The notes beneath the pieces were generated by a model that had not been told where the DNA came from, ran no database searches, and saw nothing but the letters and a program-made list of their open reading frames with translations. The position numbers were made by a program, and so were the translations under genes. Positions 7,150-13,799 of a stretch of DNA of 13,799 nt are shown here, piece after piece (positions within the stretch are counted from its first letter, which is position 1; each line of letters opens with the position of its first letter). This DNA is from Pseudomonadota bacterium (lineage in GTDB: Bacteria; Desulfobacterota; Desulfobacteria; Desulfobacterales; Desulfobacteraceae): contig JAHIVS010000616.1 in NCBI GenBank assembly GCA_018816605.1, positions 1 through 13,799 on the forward strand, given 5' to 3'.

Positions 7150-8597
7150 AAAGTCTGTTTCCCAATACCATCGGCATCCACGCCCGGGTTCTTTCTGCGG
7201 CCATCCTCCTTGTCAGCGCAGCGACCATGACCATGGGCTATCTGGGGGTGACGATCATCAACCAGTTTGTCACCCAGCGGTTCAACCAGCGGATCGATTT
7301 CATGACCCAGTATCTGGCACTCAATTGCGAGCTGGGGATATTAATTGATGAGCAGACGCTTCTCCAGGGATTGGCCGCCAATATGCTCAAGGAAAATGAC
7401 ATCACAGGGGTTGAAATACAGGACCACACCGGAAAAATTCTCGTAAAGGAAGTGCGGAATATCCCGGGGCCCTTTGCCAGGGTGGAAAAGCAGGTGCATC
7501 TCTCCCAAACCGAAGACAACGGTGAATGGATGCGCCGCATGACAGGGACCGGCGACACAAATTTTATCGGAAAGGTCCGGGTGACCTATTCTGTCCAGGG
7601 CATAGCGGATCTGGTGGTTCAGATGAAAATCCGGTTTGTTTATATTGCCCTGGCCCTGACCTTTTTGTCCTGGATTATTTTTTATTTTATCTCCAGATCC
7701 CTTGTGGCACCCATCATCGCCCTGGCGGAAACAGCCAGAAAAGTATCCCTGGGCAACCGTTCTATCCGGGCAGCCTCGGGCAACACGCCGGAGATCGCAA
7801 AGCTTGCCGATGCCTTTAACAATATGCTGGATTCCCTTGCTGCCGGACGTAAAACATTGGTCCGGGCCTATGAAAAGATTACCCGCCAGGAAGCCCTTGC
7901 AGAGGTGGGTAAATTTTCCATGATGATCGCCCATGAGGTGAAAAATCCGTTGGCCATCATCAAAAGCTCCCTTGAAATGCTCAAGTCGGAATTAAAGATT
8001 CCAAAGGAGAATATTCCCCTGACCTATGCCGAAGAAGAGATTGTCCGTTTGAATACCCTGATTGAAGGTTTTTTGATTTTTTCCAGGCCGGCAAAGCCCA
8101 AGTTTACCCTGGTGGATTTGAACCGGCTTGCGGAACAGGTTTTGATCGGCTTTGAAATCCAATATGCGTCCGAGGAACTGAAGCTGCAATATGAGATCCC
8201 CCAAACCCCCTTTGAAGCGGAAGCCGACTTTGATCTTTTGTCCCGGGGCATTTCCAATCTTATCAAAAACGCATGCGAGGCAAATGATAAAAAAGGAATG
8301 GTTGATATTGGGTTTAATATGCAGCACAATAAATGGCAGATGTTGATCACGGACCAGGGACCTGGCATAGCCCGGGAAGAACGGCAGAAAATTTTTGAAC
8401 CCTTTTTTACAACCAAGGCAACGGGTACGGGGCTTGGGCTTGCATTTGCCGATCAGGTGGTCAAGGCCCATGGCGGCAGTATCGGCATCCAGACCCCGGA
8501 AGCGGGGGGGTGCCGGTTCTGCATCACCCTGTTTTCAAATACCCAGGAACGAAAGATAGAGGTGTTAGAAGAAAATGACAAAAATATTGATCGTTGA
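7146..8597 (+). CDS. Membrane sensor histidine kinase, NtrB-like output
   Basis: The 483-residue kinase has a transmembrane helix at about 14-37, a periplasmic sensor region at about 38-160 and a second helix at about 163-185. A HAMP linker follows to about 238. The sensor part, with ALNCELGILIDEQTLLQGL and DITGVEIQDHTGKIL, recalls CHASE8/Cache-like domains, tentatively. The phospho-accepting His263 is in the H box MMIAHEVKNPLAI. The ATP-binding domain has the N box LIKNACEAN (Asn375), D403-QGPGIA, a FEPFFTTKATGTGLGL block and HGGSIGI, all intact. The start overlaps the end of the binding-protein gene (ATGA) and its last 23 bases overlap the regulator gene. This overlap chain makes the binding protein the likely input and the NtrC-type regulator the output partner. 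Confidence 0.93.
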   Translation: MKSLFPNTIGIHARVLSAAILLVSAATMTMGYLGVTIINQFVTQRFNQRIDFMTQYLALNCELGILIDEQTLLQGLAANMLKENDITGVEIQDHTGKILVKEVRNIPGPFARVEKQVHLSQTEDNGEWMRRMTGTGDTNFIGKVRVTYSVQGIADLVVQMKIRFVYIALALTFLSWIIFYFISRSLVAPIIALAETARKVSLGNRSIRAASGNTPEIAKLADAFNNMLDSLAAGRKTLVRAYEKITRQEALAEVGKFSMMIAHEVKNPLAIIKSSLEMLKSELKIPKENIPLTYAEEEIVRLNTLIEGFLIFSRPAKPKFTLVDLNRLAEQVLIGFEIQYASEELKLQYEIPQTPFEAEADFDLLSRGISNLIKNACEANDKKGMVDIGFNMQHNKWQMLITDQGPGIAREERQKIFEPFFTTKATGTGLGLAFADQVVKAHGGSIGIQTPEAGGCRFCITLFSNTQERKIEVLEENDKNIDR

Positions 8598-9927
8598 TGA
8601 TGAAGAAAAAATGAGGCATCTTCTTTCAATGATGCTAGAAAGAAATGGATTTCAGGTGGACAAGGCCGTCCATGGAAAACATGCCATGGAAAGCCTTTCG
8701 GTAAATACCTATGATCTGGTGATTTCCGATATCAAAATGCCCCAGATGGACGGAAAAGAATTGATCCAACAGATGCGAATGGAAAACATACTGACCCCGG
8801 TCATTTTTATCACCGCCTTTGCCACCATCGATTCGGCTGTTGAGATGATGCAGCAGGGGGCTGTTGATTATGTGACCAAACCCTTTGACGATGCAAAGAT
8901 TTTGTTTACCATTGAAAAGGCCATGACCCTGTCCCGGCTGATCACGGAAAACCAGGAAATGAAAGCGGTTATTGCCAGGGCAGACAAGGAGCATGAGCTG
9001 ATTTACAGCTCATGCCAAATGCGGGAGGTGGTGGCCCTGGCAGAGAATGTGGCCCCTGTCGACACGGCCGTGCTGATCCTGGGAGAGTCGGGAACCGGCA
9101 AGGAAGTGATCGCCAATCATGTTCACAGAAAAAGCTTGAGGGCGGCCAACCGGTTTGTGCCGGTGAATTGTGCCGCCATTTCCGCCAACCTGGTGGAATC
9201 GGAATTGTTCGGATATGAAAAAGGGGCGTTTACGGGGGCGGCTGTCCGCACCCGGGGGAAATTTGAATTTGCAGACAAGGGCACCTTGTTTCTGGACGAG
9301 ATCGGGGATCTGCCCCTGGAATCCCAGGGCAAACTATTGCGGGCCCTCCAGGAAAAAAAATTCCAGCGGGTGGGGGGTAATGAGGAGATCCCCGTGGATG
9401 TCCGGGTGATCTGTGCCACCAACAAAAACCTTGAACAGATGGTGAACCAGGGAAAATTCCGCCAGGATCTGTTTTACAGAATCAATGTGTTCCCCATCGG
9501 CATCCCTCCTTTGCGCCTGAGAAGAGATGACATTGTGCCCCTGGCAGAATATATCATTCAAACCTTTTCCTTTGGAAAAGACCATACCTTGACCGAAGGG
9601 GCCTGCCAGAAACTCAAAGAGTACCCCTGGCCGGGCAATGTGCGGGAGCTTGCCAATGTTTTGGAAAGGTGCCTGATCCTCACCCGGGAGACCGGTCAGG
9701 TTACGGCAGACACCCTGTCTTTCCTCCAGGTGGCCCAGACCCAGACCACCCGGCAGGTGGTGATCCACCTGCCGCCCGGCGGCATCCCCCTGCAGCAGGT
9801 CCAGATGAGCCTGGTCCAGCAGGCATTGCAGGCAGCCGGAAACAATCAGACCACTGCCGCCAAACTGTTGGGCTTGAGCCGTTCCAAGTTCAGGGTATTG
9901 GCAAAAAACATGGATGGTGAAGAATAA
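8575..9927 (+). CDS. Sigma-54-dependent response regulator, NtrC family
   Basis: This 450-residue transcription activator has three parts. A receiver domain (about 3-115) carries the acidic pair D8-D9, phospho-acceptor D52 in VISDIKMPQMDG and Lys in YVTKPFDD. The central AAA+ domain (about 140-375) has Walker A GESGTGKE at 170-177, the sigma-54 contact loop GAFTGA at 217-222, Walker B GTLFLDEIGDL and the WPGNVREL sensor motif. A Fis-type helix-turn-helix follows near the end (QAAGNNQTTAAKLLGLSRS). All residues needed for phosphorylation and sigma-54 activation are present. The gene overlaps the kinase by 23 bases and its stop is directly followed by the ATG of the TonB receptor. Its targets are not proven. 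A sigma-54 promoter match at 12316-12331, just past the operon, is the obvious candidate. Confidence 0.95.
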   Translation: MTKILIVDDEEKMRHLLSMMLERNGFQVDKAVHGKHAMESLSVNTYDLVISDIKMPQMDGKELIQQMRMENILTPVIFITAFATIDSAVEMMQQGAVDYVTKPFDDAKILFTIEKAMTLSRLITENQEMKAVIARADKEHELIYSSCQMREVVALAENVAPVDTAVLILGESGTGKEVIANHVHRKSLRAANRFVPVNCAAISANLVESELFGYEKGAFTGAAVRTRGKFEFADKGTLFLDEIGDLPLESQGKLLRALQEKKFQRVGGNEEIPVDVRVICATNKNLEQMVNQGKFRQDLFYRINVFPIGIPPLRLRRDDIVPLAEYIIQTFSFGKDHTLTEGACQKLKEYPWPGNVRELANVLERCLILTRETGQVTADTLSFLQVAQTQTTRQVVIHLPPGGIPLQQVQMSLVQQALQAAGNNQTTAAKLLGLSRSKFRVLAKNMDGEE

Positions 9928-11955
9928 ATGCATGCACTCTGGGGAAAAAAATCAGTGAAGGTTCAGTTTGTTCTATTGATATTCATGATCTTTGCCGGAA
10001 TGTCCCAGGCAGCAGACACCATGCTCATGTTTGTCGGGGAGGACCTGGAGGTGTTGACCATTGCATCCCGAAGGGAAGAGGCTGCCTGGAGCGCTCCTGC
10101 CATTGCCGAGGTGATCACCCGGAAGGACATCGAGCAAAAGGGGGCGGTTACCCTGTCCCAGGCCCTGGAGGGGACTCCTGGGTTCTACATGAACCAGACG
10201 GAAAAGGGCAGCATCCCCTATCTGCGGGGCATACCCAATTCCACCCTGTTTTTGTTCGACACCGTGCCCATGGGGTCAGGGGTCCGCAAATCCGACAGCA
10301 TGATCGATTATGAAACCTCTCTGGCTGCCGTCAAGCGCATTGAAATTGTCCGGGGAGCCGGATCTGTGCTGTGGGGACCGGACGCCTTTGCAGGTGTTGT
10401 CAATGCCGTTCCCCTGTCGGGCAAAGACTTTTCAGGCATCAAAACCGGTGCAATTCTGTCTTCGGCCGATGGGCCCGGTGAGGCCTATGTGAAATATGGC
10501 CATCAACAGAACGACTGGTCTTCCTTTTTTTCCGTGTCCGGCAGACAGGCACAGGAAAACGATTCTGCTGTTAATGTGACAAATTTTTGGAATGACGGCA
10601 AAACTCCCGCACCCATTAGGACCCGGTATGGCCAGGCAGATCCGGAAGATTCCACCCATGTGAACCTTTACGGCAGCCTCACCCATGGGGACTGGCTCAC
10701 CCTTTCCATGAAAATTTCCGACAATAAAAATGCCCATACGGTTTCCGACTGGGATAAAGCCTATTTTTGGGAAGAACAGGTCGCGACATTCTCCCAGGTC
10801 TATAAGCTGGAAGCCGCCAAAAAATTTAATCCCGACGCGGGGATCCGGTTCACGGGATATTATTCAGCCACAAGCCAGGACCATCTGATCGTGGACAAAA
10901 CCCTTGCCCAGAAAGAATCCTCCTGGTTTGGCGAGATCATCTATGATCAATCCCTGTTCCATTCCAAGGGGCTTGTTACCCTGGGCGGTTCTTTGCGCCA
11001 GGATGAATTTGACCGGATACCTGTATGGGAGAGTTTTCTGCCGGATTTTTTCAGCAACGAAAATCTTTATTTTCTGCCCAGGGTGGATGAGGTGAGTTTC
11101 CAAAATACCCTGGCATCTGCTTTCGGCCAGTACCGCCACGAATTTGAGACCCTAGAAATCTGGGCAGGCGCCCGGTATGACGCCCATGATGAATATGAGA
11201 ACAAAGCCAGCTTTAATGCCGGGTTTGCCTGGAACCTGGGGGATTTTATCTTCAAATCCATTTACGGAACCGCCTATCGAAATCCCTTTGCCAAGCAATT
11301 GCAGGAAAACGGGGGCAATGAGCTGGAAAAAATTGAAAACATCAATGCCCAGCTCTCCTGGAAAAATGCTGGCACCCAGGCAGCCGTCACCCTTTTCAAA
11401 AATAAAATCGAGAACCATGTGATTGAGGACCGGTATGCCGGGGCCGGGCTTTCAACCCCCAACAGCCAGACCATTGACGGAATCGAGTTTGAACTTGCCC
11501 ACCAGGTGACGGACAGCTTTACGCTTTCCGGCAGCCTTACCCTTCTGAGCAATTCAGGTCCCAAGGAAACCTATCTGTACAATGATTACACCTATATAGA
11601 CGATAAGGGGAATGTGGTCAAGCATCACCAGCAGCTGGACTATGCCTATGATACAGGGCCCGACACCATGGGCGCTGTCCGGGGCACCTGGCAGATTACC
11701 GATCAGCTTGCCCTGGTGCCGGAACTTAGGTATTTTTCCCAAAGAAAATTGTATTACCCTGTGGAAGATGTCACCCGGATCTGCGATGCGGCCTGGGTTG
11801 CGGATGTCAATCTTCTGGTGCGGGAGGTGTTTCCCTTTGATCTGTCGTTTTTTTTGAACAATGTCTTTGACAACGAATATGAATCGCCGGGCCTTTATTC
11901 GGTTACAAACAACCAGGGCTTTAACGCCGGCATGATGATCCGGATGGAATGGTAG
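9928..11955 (+). CDS. TonB-dependent outer-membrane receptor
   Basis: The 675-residue product is a gated outer-membrane pore of the siderophore/vitamin receptor type. A signal peptide covers about residues 1-28 (FVLLIFMIFAGMSQA). A TonB-box-like segment, DLEVLTIAS, is at 39-47. The plug spans about 48-165, with IAEVITRKDIEQKG, LSQALEGTPGFYMNQ, PYLRGIPN, VKRIEIVRGAGSVLWG and AFAGVVNAV. The beta barrel fills the rest: long, rich in aromatic residues, ending NNVFDNEYESPG and GMMIRMEW. The last residue is Trp where Phe is more common. The ATG directly follows the regulator stop, with GGTGA upstream, so it is made from the same transcript. The substrate cannot be read from the sequence. Sharing an operon with a binding protein and sensor suggests all three handle one ligand. 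No Fur box is evident before the operon. Confidence 0.93.
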   Translation: MHALWGKKSVKVQFVLLIFMIFAGMSQAADTMLMFVGEDLEVLTIASRREEAAWSAPAIAEVITRKDIEQKGAVTLSQALEGTPGFYMNQTEKGSIPYLRGIPNSTLFLFDTVPMGSGVRKSDSMIDYETSLAAVKRIEIVRGAGSVLWGPDAFAGVVNAVPLSGKDFSGIKTGAILSSADGPGEAYVKYGHQQNDWSSFFSVSGRQAQENDSAVNVTNFWNDGKTPAPIRTRYGQADPEDSTHVNLYGSLTHGDWLTLSMKISDNKNAHTVSDWDKAYFWEEQVATFSQVYKLEAAKKFNPDAGIRFTGYYSATSQDHLIVDKTLAQKESSWFGEIIYDQSLFHSKGLVTLGGSLRQDEFDRIPVWESFLPDFFSNENLYFLPRVDEVSFQNTLASAFGQYRHEFETLEIWAGARYDAHDEYENKASFNAGFAWNLGDFIFKSIYGTAYRNPFAKQLQENGGNELEKIENINAQLSWKNAGTQAAVTLFKNKIENHVIEDRYAGAGLSTPNSQTIDGIEFELAHQVTDSFTLSGSLTLLSNSGPKETYLYNDYTYIDDKGNVVKHHQQLDYAYDTGPDTMGAVRGTWQITDQLALVPELRYFSQRKLYYPVEDVTRICDAAWVADVNLLVREVFPFDLSFFLNNVFDNEYESPGLYSVTNNQGFNAGMMIRMEW

Positions 11956-12038
11956 GTCTCACCTTAAACTTAGGGTGCAGTGTTTCTTGACATTGTGCAA
12001 GGTAACGATAATCATAGGCGTTAAGGAACATAGAACCG

Positions 12039-12203
12039 ATGATTGTTGGCAATAATTATAAAGAGAAAAATGCTAATCCCCATACGCAGCGGGTTGAAAA
12101 AAACTGGGTTCCGATCTCCTCAAAAAAGCCCGACTTAGGCGTGGATTGGACAAACCTGGCTGATATAGAAAAAGATGGATGTTTAAATAGCAGGATGGAA
12201 TAA
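12039..12203 (+). CDS. Possible 54-residue small protein
   Basis: An ATG at 12039 opens 54 codons ending in TAA at 12201. AAGGA lies about 11 bases upstream, a little far. The product is hydrophilic (MIVGNNYKEKNANPHTQRV at the start, with WVPIS and VDWTNLADIEK further on), with no signal peptide or membrane segment, and I recognise no family. It sits alone in the long gap after the TonB receptor, with the start of the sigma-54 control region behind it. It may be a real small protein, a relic, or chance. Confidence 0.3.
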   Translation: MIVGNNYKEKNANPHTQRVEKNWVPISSKKPDLGVDWTNLADIEKDGCLNSRME

Positions 12204-12238
12204 AAATGTCATGGAATTTGTAAATAGTCCTGGTCACT

Positions 12239-12266
12239 GGTCAGATTTGACAATATCCGGTCAGAT
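12239..12266 (+). promoter_or_regulatory. GGTCAGAT direct repeat pair, possible activator-binding sites
   Basis: GGTCAGAT occurs at 12239-12246 and 12259-12266, 20 bases apart start to start, about two helical turns, so both face the same side of DNA. The first copy is inside GTCAGATTTGAC, an inverted repeat; the second is inside the palindrome CAGATCTG. They lie about 50-80 bases before the -24 element of the sigma-54 promoter, a usable distance for an NtrC-type activator. Binding by the operon's own regulator is inferred. Confidence 0.4.
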
Positions 12267-12315
12267 CTGGGCACTCCTGGTTGGAAGAACATCCATTCCA
12301 TAGGGGTTTCAAGCA

Positions 12316-12331
12316 CGGCACGTTCTTTGCA
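12316..12331 (+). promoter_or_regulatory. Sigma-54 (-24/-12) promoter
   Basis: CGGCACGTTCTTTGCA fits the TGGCACG-N4-TTGCA consensus at every defined base but the first. The invariant GG (12317-12318) and GC (12329-12330) are exactly 10 bases apart. It points at the CAP-like gene and lies downstream of a sigma-54 activator gene. Predicted transcription starts near 12342, about 3 bases before the ATG at 12345. Confidence 0.75.
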
Positions 12332-12344
12332 TCAATGTCTCTCC

Positions 12345-13646
12345 ATGAAGAAAAAAATTATAAATATCGGAATGTCCTTTGGTCTGGGAATCATATTGTT
12401 TCTTGTGCCAATGCAAACGGTTTCCGCAGGTGAGTCCAATGCAAACGGCCTGTTTATTGTTGAATTGATCAACTGGATACGTCTGGACCCGGTATCCTAT
12501 GCAGTCGGTCTGGGATATGACAGGGAAACTTTATTGTCGGAACGTCCCTGGCTGGGCGAGCTTCTGGAAAACAAATTGCCATTGCTGAATATCTCAGAAT
12601 TTTTGAATACAAAGGCTATTGTTCTTAATGATCCGGTTTCTGCTGCTGCTGTGCCGGTTGCGGCTCAATCCGATGACTTTGCCAGAACAGGGGAGGTTAG
12701 CGGGGCGGTTTCTTTTTATAATTTTATGGATCCCAAAACAGCCATACGAATTGTGGTGGATAGCCAGTTTAAGAGTGAGTTGGCCCATGGTTTTCAGGGG
12801 CAGAGATGCATTTTGAGTTCTGAGCTTGATTTGGCAGGTGCTGCATTTAAAGCAGGCGTTAGTGTGATTAAAAAGGCGTATGGCAACGCCTATTATATCA
12901 CTGCGGCTTTGGGGTCATCTTTGTTGAAATCACAGCGCCAGATTCTTAATATGATCAATCAGATCAGAGCCAATCCATCCGGCGCCAAAGATTATCTTTC
13001 ATTCAGCCTGGATGCTTTTTCCGGAGAATACAGTCCTCTTTTTTTTGATGGGGTGCTGGCCGACTTTGTCAAAACAGAGTATGTGGATACGGATTATTAT
13101 GCGATCCATGCCAAAAATTTCGGGTATGACGGATATGGGGTTAGCCGGTCCTCAGCCATTGAAGTGTTTCCCAAGACAAGTGCAGATGCGATGGCATACT
13201 GGATTTTTTCATCCCTGGTTTTAAAAGAGGCAAAGGGCCTTATCGCGAGCAGGGTTGTGTTCGGGCGCTATTTTAACCAGGCAGGACTTAACGTACAATT
13301 TGTGAATGGCGCTGTCTGGGATTATGCCAGGCTGACCCTGGTGGCAGGCCTTGGAGAAAATAAAAATCCGGGATATTCAAGAATATACGGGCTTGTCCAT
13401 TCGGATCCAGACCAGAACAATGTCTATACCCCCGGAGAAGGAGCGGAAAACCGTATCGTCTCAATTTTCGACCAGCAGACCTTTGCTCTGGCAGGCACCG
13501 CCGTAACCGATAATACCGGTCATTTTTCAGTCGCGCTTGTGTCCGATAGAGGATATATCGTTCAGGTCGGATCAGGGGAAAGCCTTGTGGGCAGAGATGT
13601 TTTCCTTGACAAGGACCTGTTCTTTGCATTAAAGGTGAGCCATTGA
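12345..13646 (+). CDS. Secreted protein with CAP/SCP-like regions and C-terminal SdrD/Cna-B-like domain
   Basis: The 433-residue product has a signal peptide at about 1-28 (MKKKIINIGMSFGLG, then VPMQTVSAGES). Two related stretches follow, each opening like a CAP/SCP domain: LFIVELINWIRLDPVSYA at about 35-52 and ILNMINQIRANPSGAKDYL at about 205-224. The second ends with WDYARLTLVAGLG, similar to CAP domain ends. The histidines of typical CAP sites are not obvious, so these domains are divergent or inactive. The last 80 residues (YGLVHSDPDQNNVYTPGEG, then VTDNTGHFSVAL) look like an SdrD/Cna-B or carboxypeptidase-regulatory beta domain. ATG 12345 is preferred because the signal peptide begins there and a TTG at 12327 lies inside the sigma-54 promoter; an ATG at 12372 is an alternative. 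There is no ribosome site before 12345. It overlaps the next gene by one base. Confidence 0.75.
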   Translation: MKKKIINIGMSFGLGIILFLVPMQTVSAGESNANGLFIVELINWIRLDPVSYAVGLGYDRETLLSERPWLGELLENKLPLLNISEFLNTKAIVLNDPVSAAAVPVAAQSDDFARTGEVSGAVSFYNFMDPKTAIRIVVDSQFKSELAHGFQGQRCILSSELDLAGAAFKAGVSVIKKAYGNAYYITAALGSSLLKSQRQILNMINQIRANPSGAKDYLSFSLDAFSGEYSPLFFDGVLADFVKTEYVDTDYYAIHAKNFGYDGYGVSRSSAIEVFPKTSADAMAYWIFSSLVLKEAKGLIASRVVFGRYFNQAGLNVQFVNGAVWDYARLTLVAGLGENKNPGYSRIYGLVHSDPDQNNVYTPGEGAENRIVSIFDQQTFALAGTAVTDNTGHFSVALVSDRGYIVQVGSGESLVGRDVFLDKDLFFALKVSH

Positions 13647-13799
13647 TGCAAACACCCTTGGAAGCGTTTATGATCTGGTTTGACAAAATTCCCCTTTCTT
13701 TCAGGGAATATCTGGCCCATGTTTTTCAGATATGCACCACAGAAGACACGAGCGTAATGGCTGCTAAAAAGGATCAATCCCTTGAGAATTTCAGGAATC
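13646..13799 (+). CDS. Start of an unrecognised gene, cut by the window end
   Basis: An ATG at 13646 shares its A with the TGA stop of the CAP-like gene (TGATG overlap), and AAAGGTGAG stands about 9 bases before it. The frame stays open for 51 codons to the end of the window, starting MQTPLEAFMIWFDKIPLS, followed by YLAHVFQICTT. It shows no signal peptide, and I recognise no family. The one-base overlap with a good ribosome site is strong evidence of a real, coupled gene in the operon behind the sigma-54 promoter. Confidence 0.65.
   Translation, partial: MQTPLEAFMIWFDKIPLSFREYLAHVFQICTTEDTSVMAAKKDQSLENFRN

Larger units (their letters stand above)
11956..12344. other. Long intergenic control region after the TonB operon
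   Basis: This 389-base stretch holds no established gene. From left to right I see a weak ACCTTAA/TTAGGGT inverted repeat at 11971-11986 without a U-tract, and a TTGACA (11987-11992) with GATAAT only 14 bases on, too close for a standard promoter. Then come the 54-codon ORF, the GGTCAGAT pair and the sigma-54 promoter match. There is no convincing terminator for the TonB operon, so read-through toward the next gene is possible. Confidence 0.6.

Noticed and set aside
7341..7934. 197-codon minus-strand ORF
   Set aside because: It is antisense to the sensor kinase, whose motifs are intact in the plus frame. Its Gly/His/Cys-rich product looks like the mirror of biased codon use.
9334..9933. 199-codon minus-strand ORF
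   Set aside because: It is antisense to the NtrC-type regulator and has no recognisable motif.
11987..12012. Sigma-70 promoter TTGACA / GATAAT
   Set aside because: The hexamers are good, but the spacer is only 14 bases, too short for normal use.
12001..12016. Fur box around GATAATCAT
   Set aside because: Only one half-site is present, and it lies after, not before, the TonB receptor gene.
12187..12303. Continuation of a CAP-like relic (VNSPGHWSDL in the second frame)
   Set aside because: The NSPGHW string recalls a CAP motif, but the open stretch is under 40 codons, lies in another frame from the 54-codon ORF and has no supporting flanks.

Overview
The window reads as ordinary chromosome of a Gram-negative deltaproteobacterium, most likely a Desulfobacterales-type sulfate reducer. 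This rests on the gene style (FolE2-type GTP cyclohydrolase, NtrC-type regulators, outer-membrane lipoproteins, a TonB receptor) and the moderate GC content. It is inferred from family content, not from a taxonomic marker. I found no rRNA, tRNA, CRISPR array, insertion sequence or prophage gene.

Layout. (1) 1-1209, plus strand: the 3' part of a TtcA/TtuA-type tRNA thiolation protein overlaps folE2 (GTP cyclohydrolase IB). (2) 1234-3033, minus strand: a PBP4-type D-Ala-D-Ala carboxypeptidase and, upstream of it, an unrecognised secreted protein. A 14-bp perfect inverted repeat lies at the convergent end with folE2. (3) 3135-6132, plus strand: two copies of a two-gene module, each an LPP20/FlgP-like lipoprotein followed by a secreted coiled-coil protein with an OmpA/MotB-type peptidoglycan-binding domain. 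(4) 6238-11955, plus strand: a tight four-gene operon of a PF04392-type substrate-binding protein, a membrane sensor kinase, a sigma-54-dependent NtrC-family response regulator and a TonB-dependent receptor. No ABC permease or ATPase is present. (5) 11956-12344: a long intergenic stretch with a possible 54-codon ORF, a pair of GGTCAGAT repeats 20 bp apart and a close match to the -24/-12 sigma-54 promoter. (6) 12345-13799: a secreted protein with two divergent CAP/SCP-like regions and a C-terminal SdrD/Cna-B-like domain, overlapping the start of a further gene that runs off the window.

How the parts may work together. The binding protein probably reports a ligand to the kinase. The regulator probably activates sigma-54 promoters, one of which is visible just downstream of the operon in front of the CAP-like gene. 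The TonB receptor would import the ligand or a related one across the outer membrane. The duplicated lipoprotein/OmpA pairs look like an outer-membrane to cell-wall anchoring assembly related to the FlgP-containing flagellar outer rings or disks. The strongest candidates for something undescribed are this duplicated module and the binding-protein/kinase/sigma-54/TonB circuit with its linked sigma-54 promoter.
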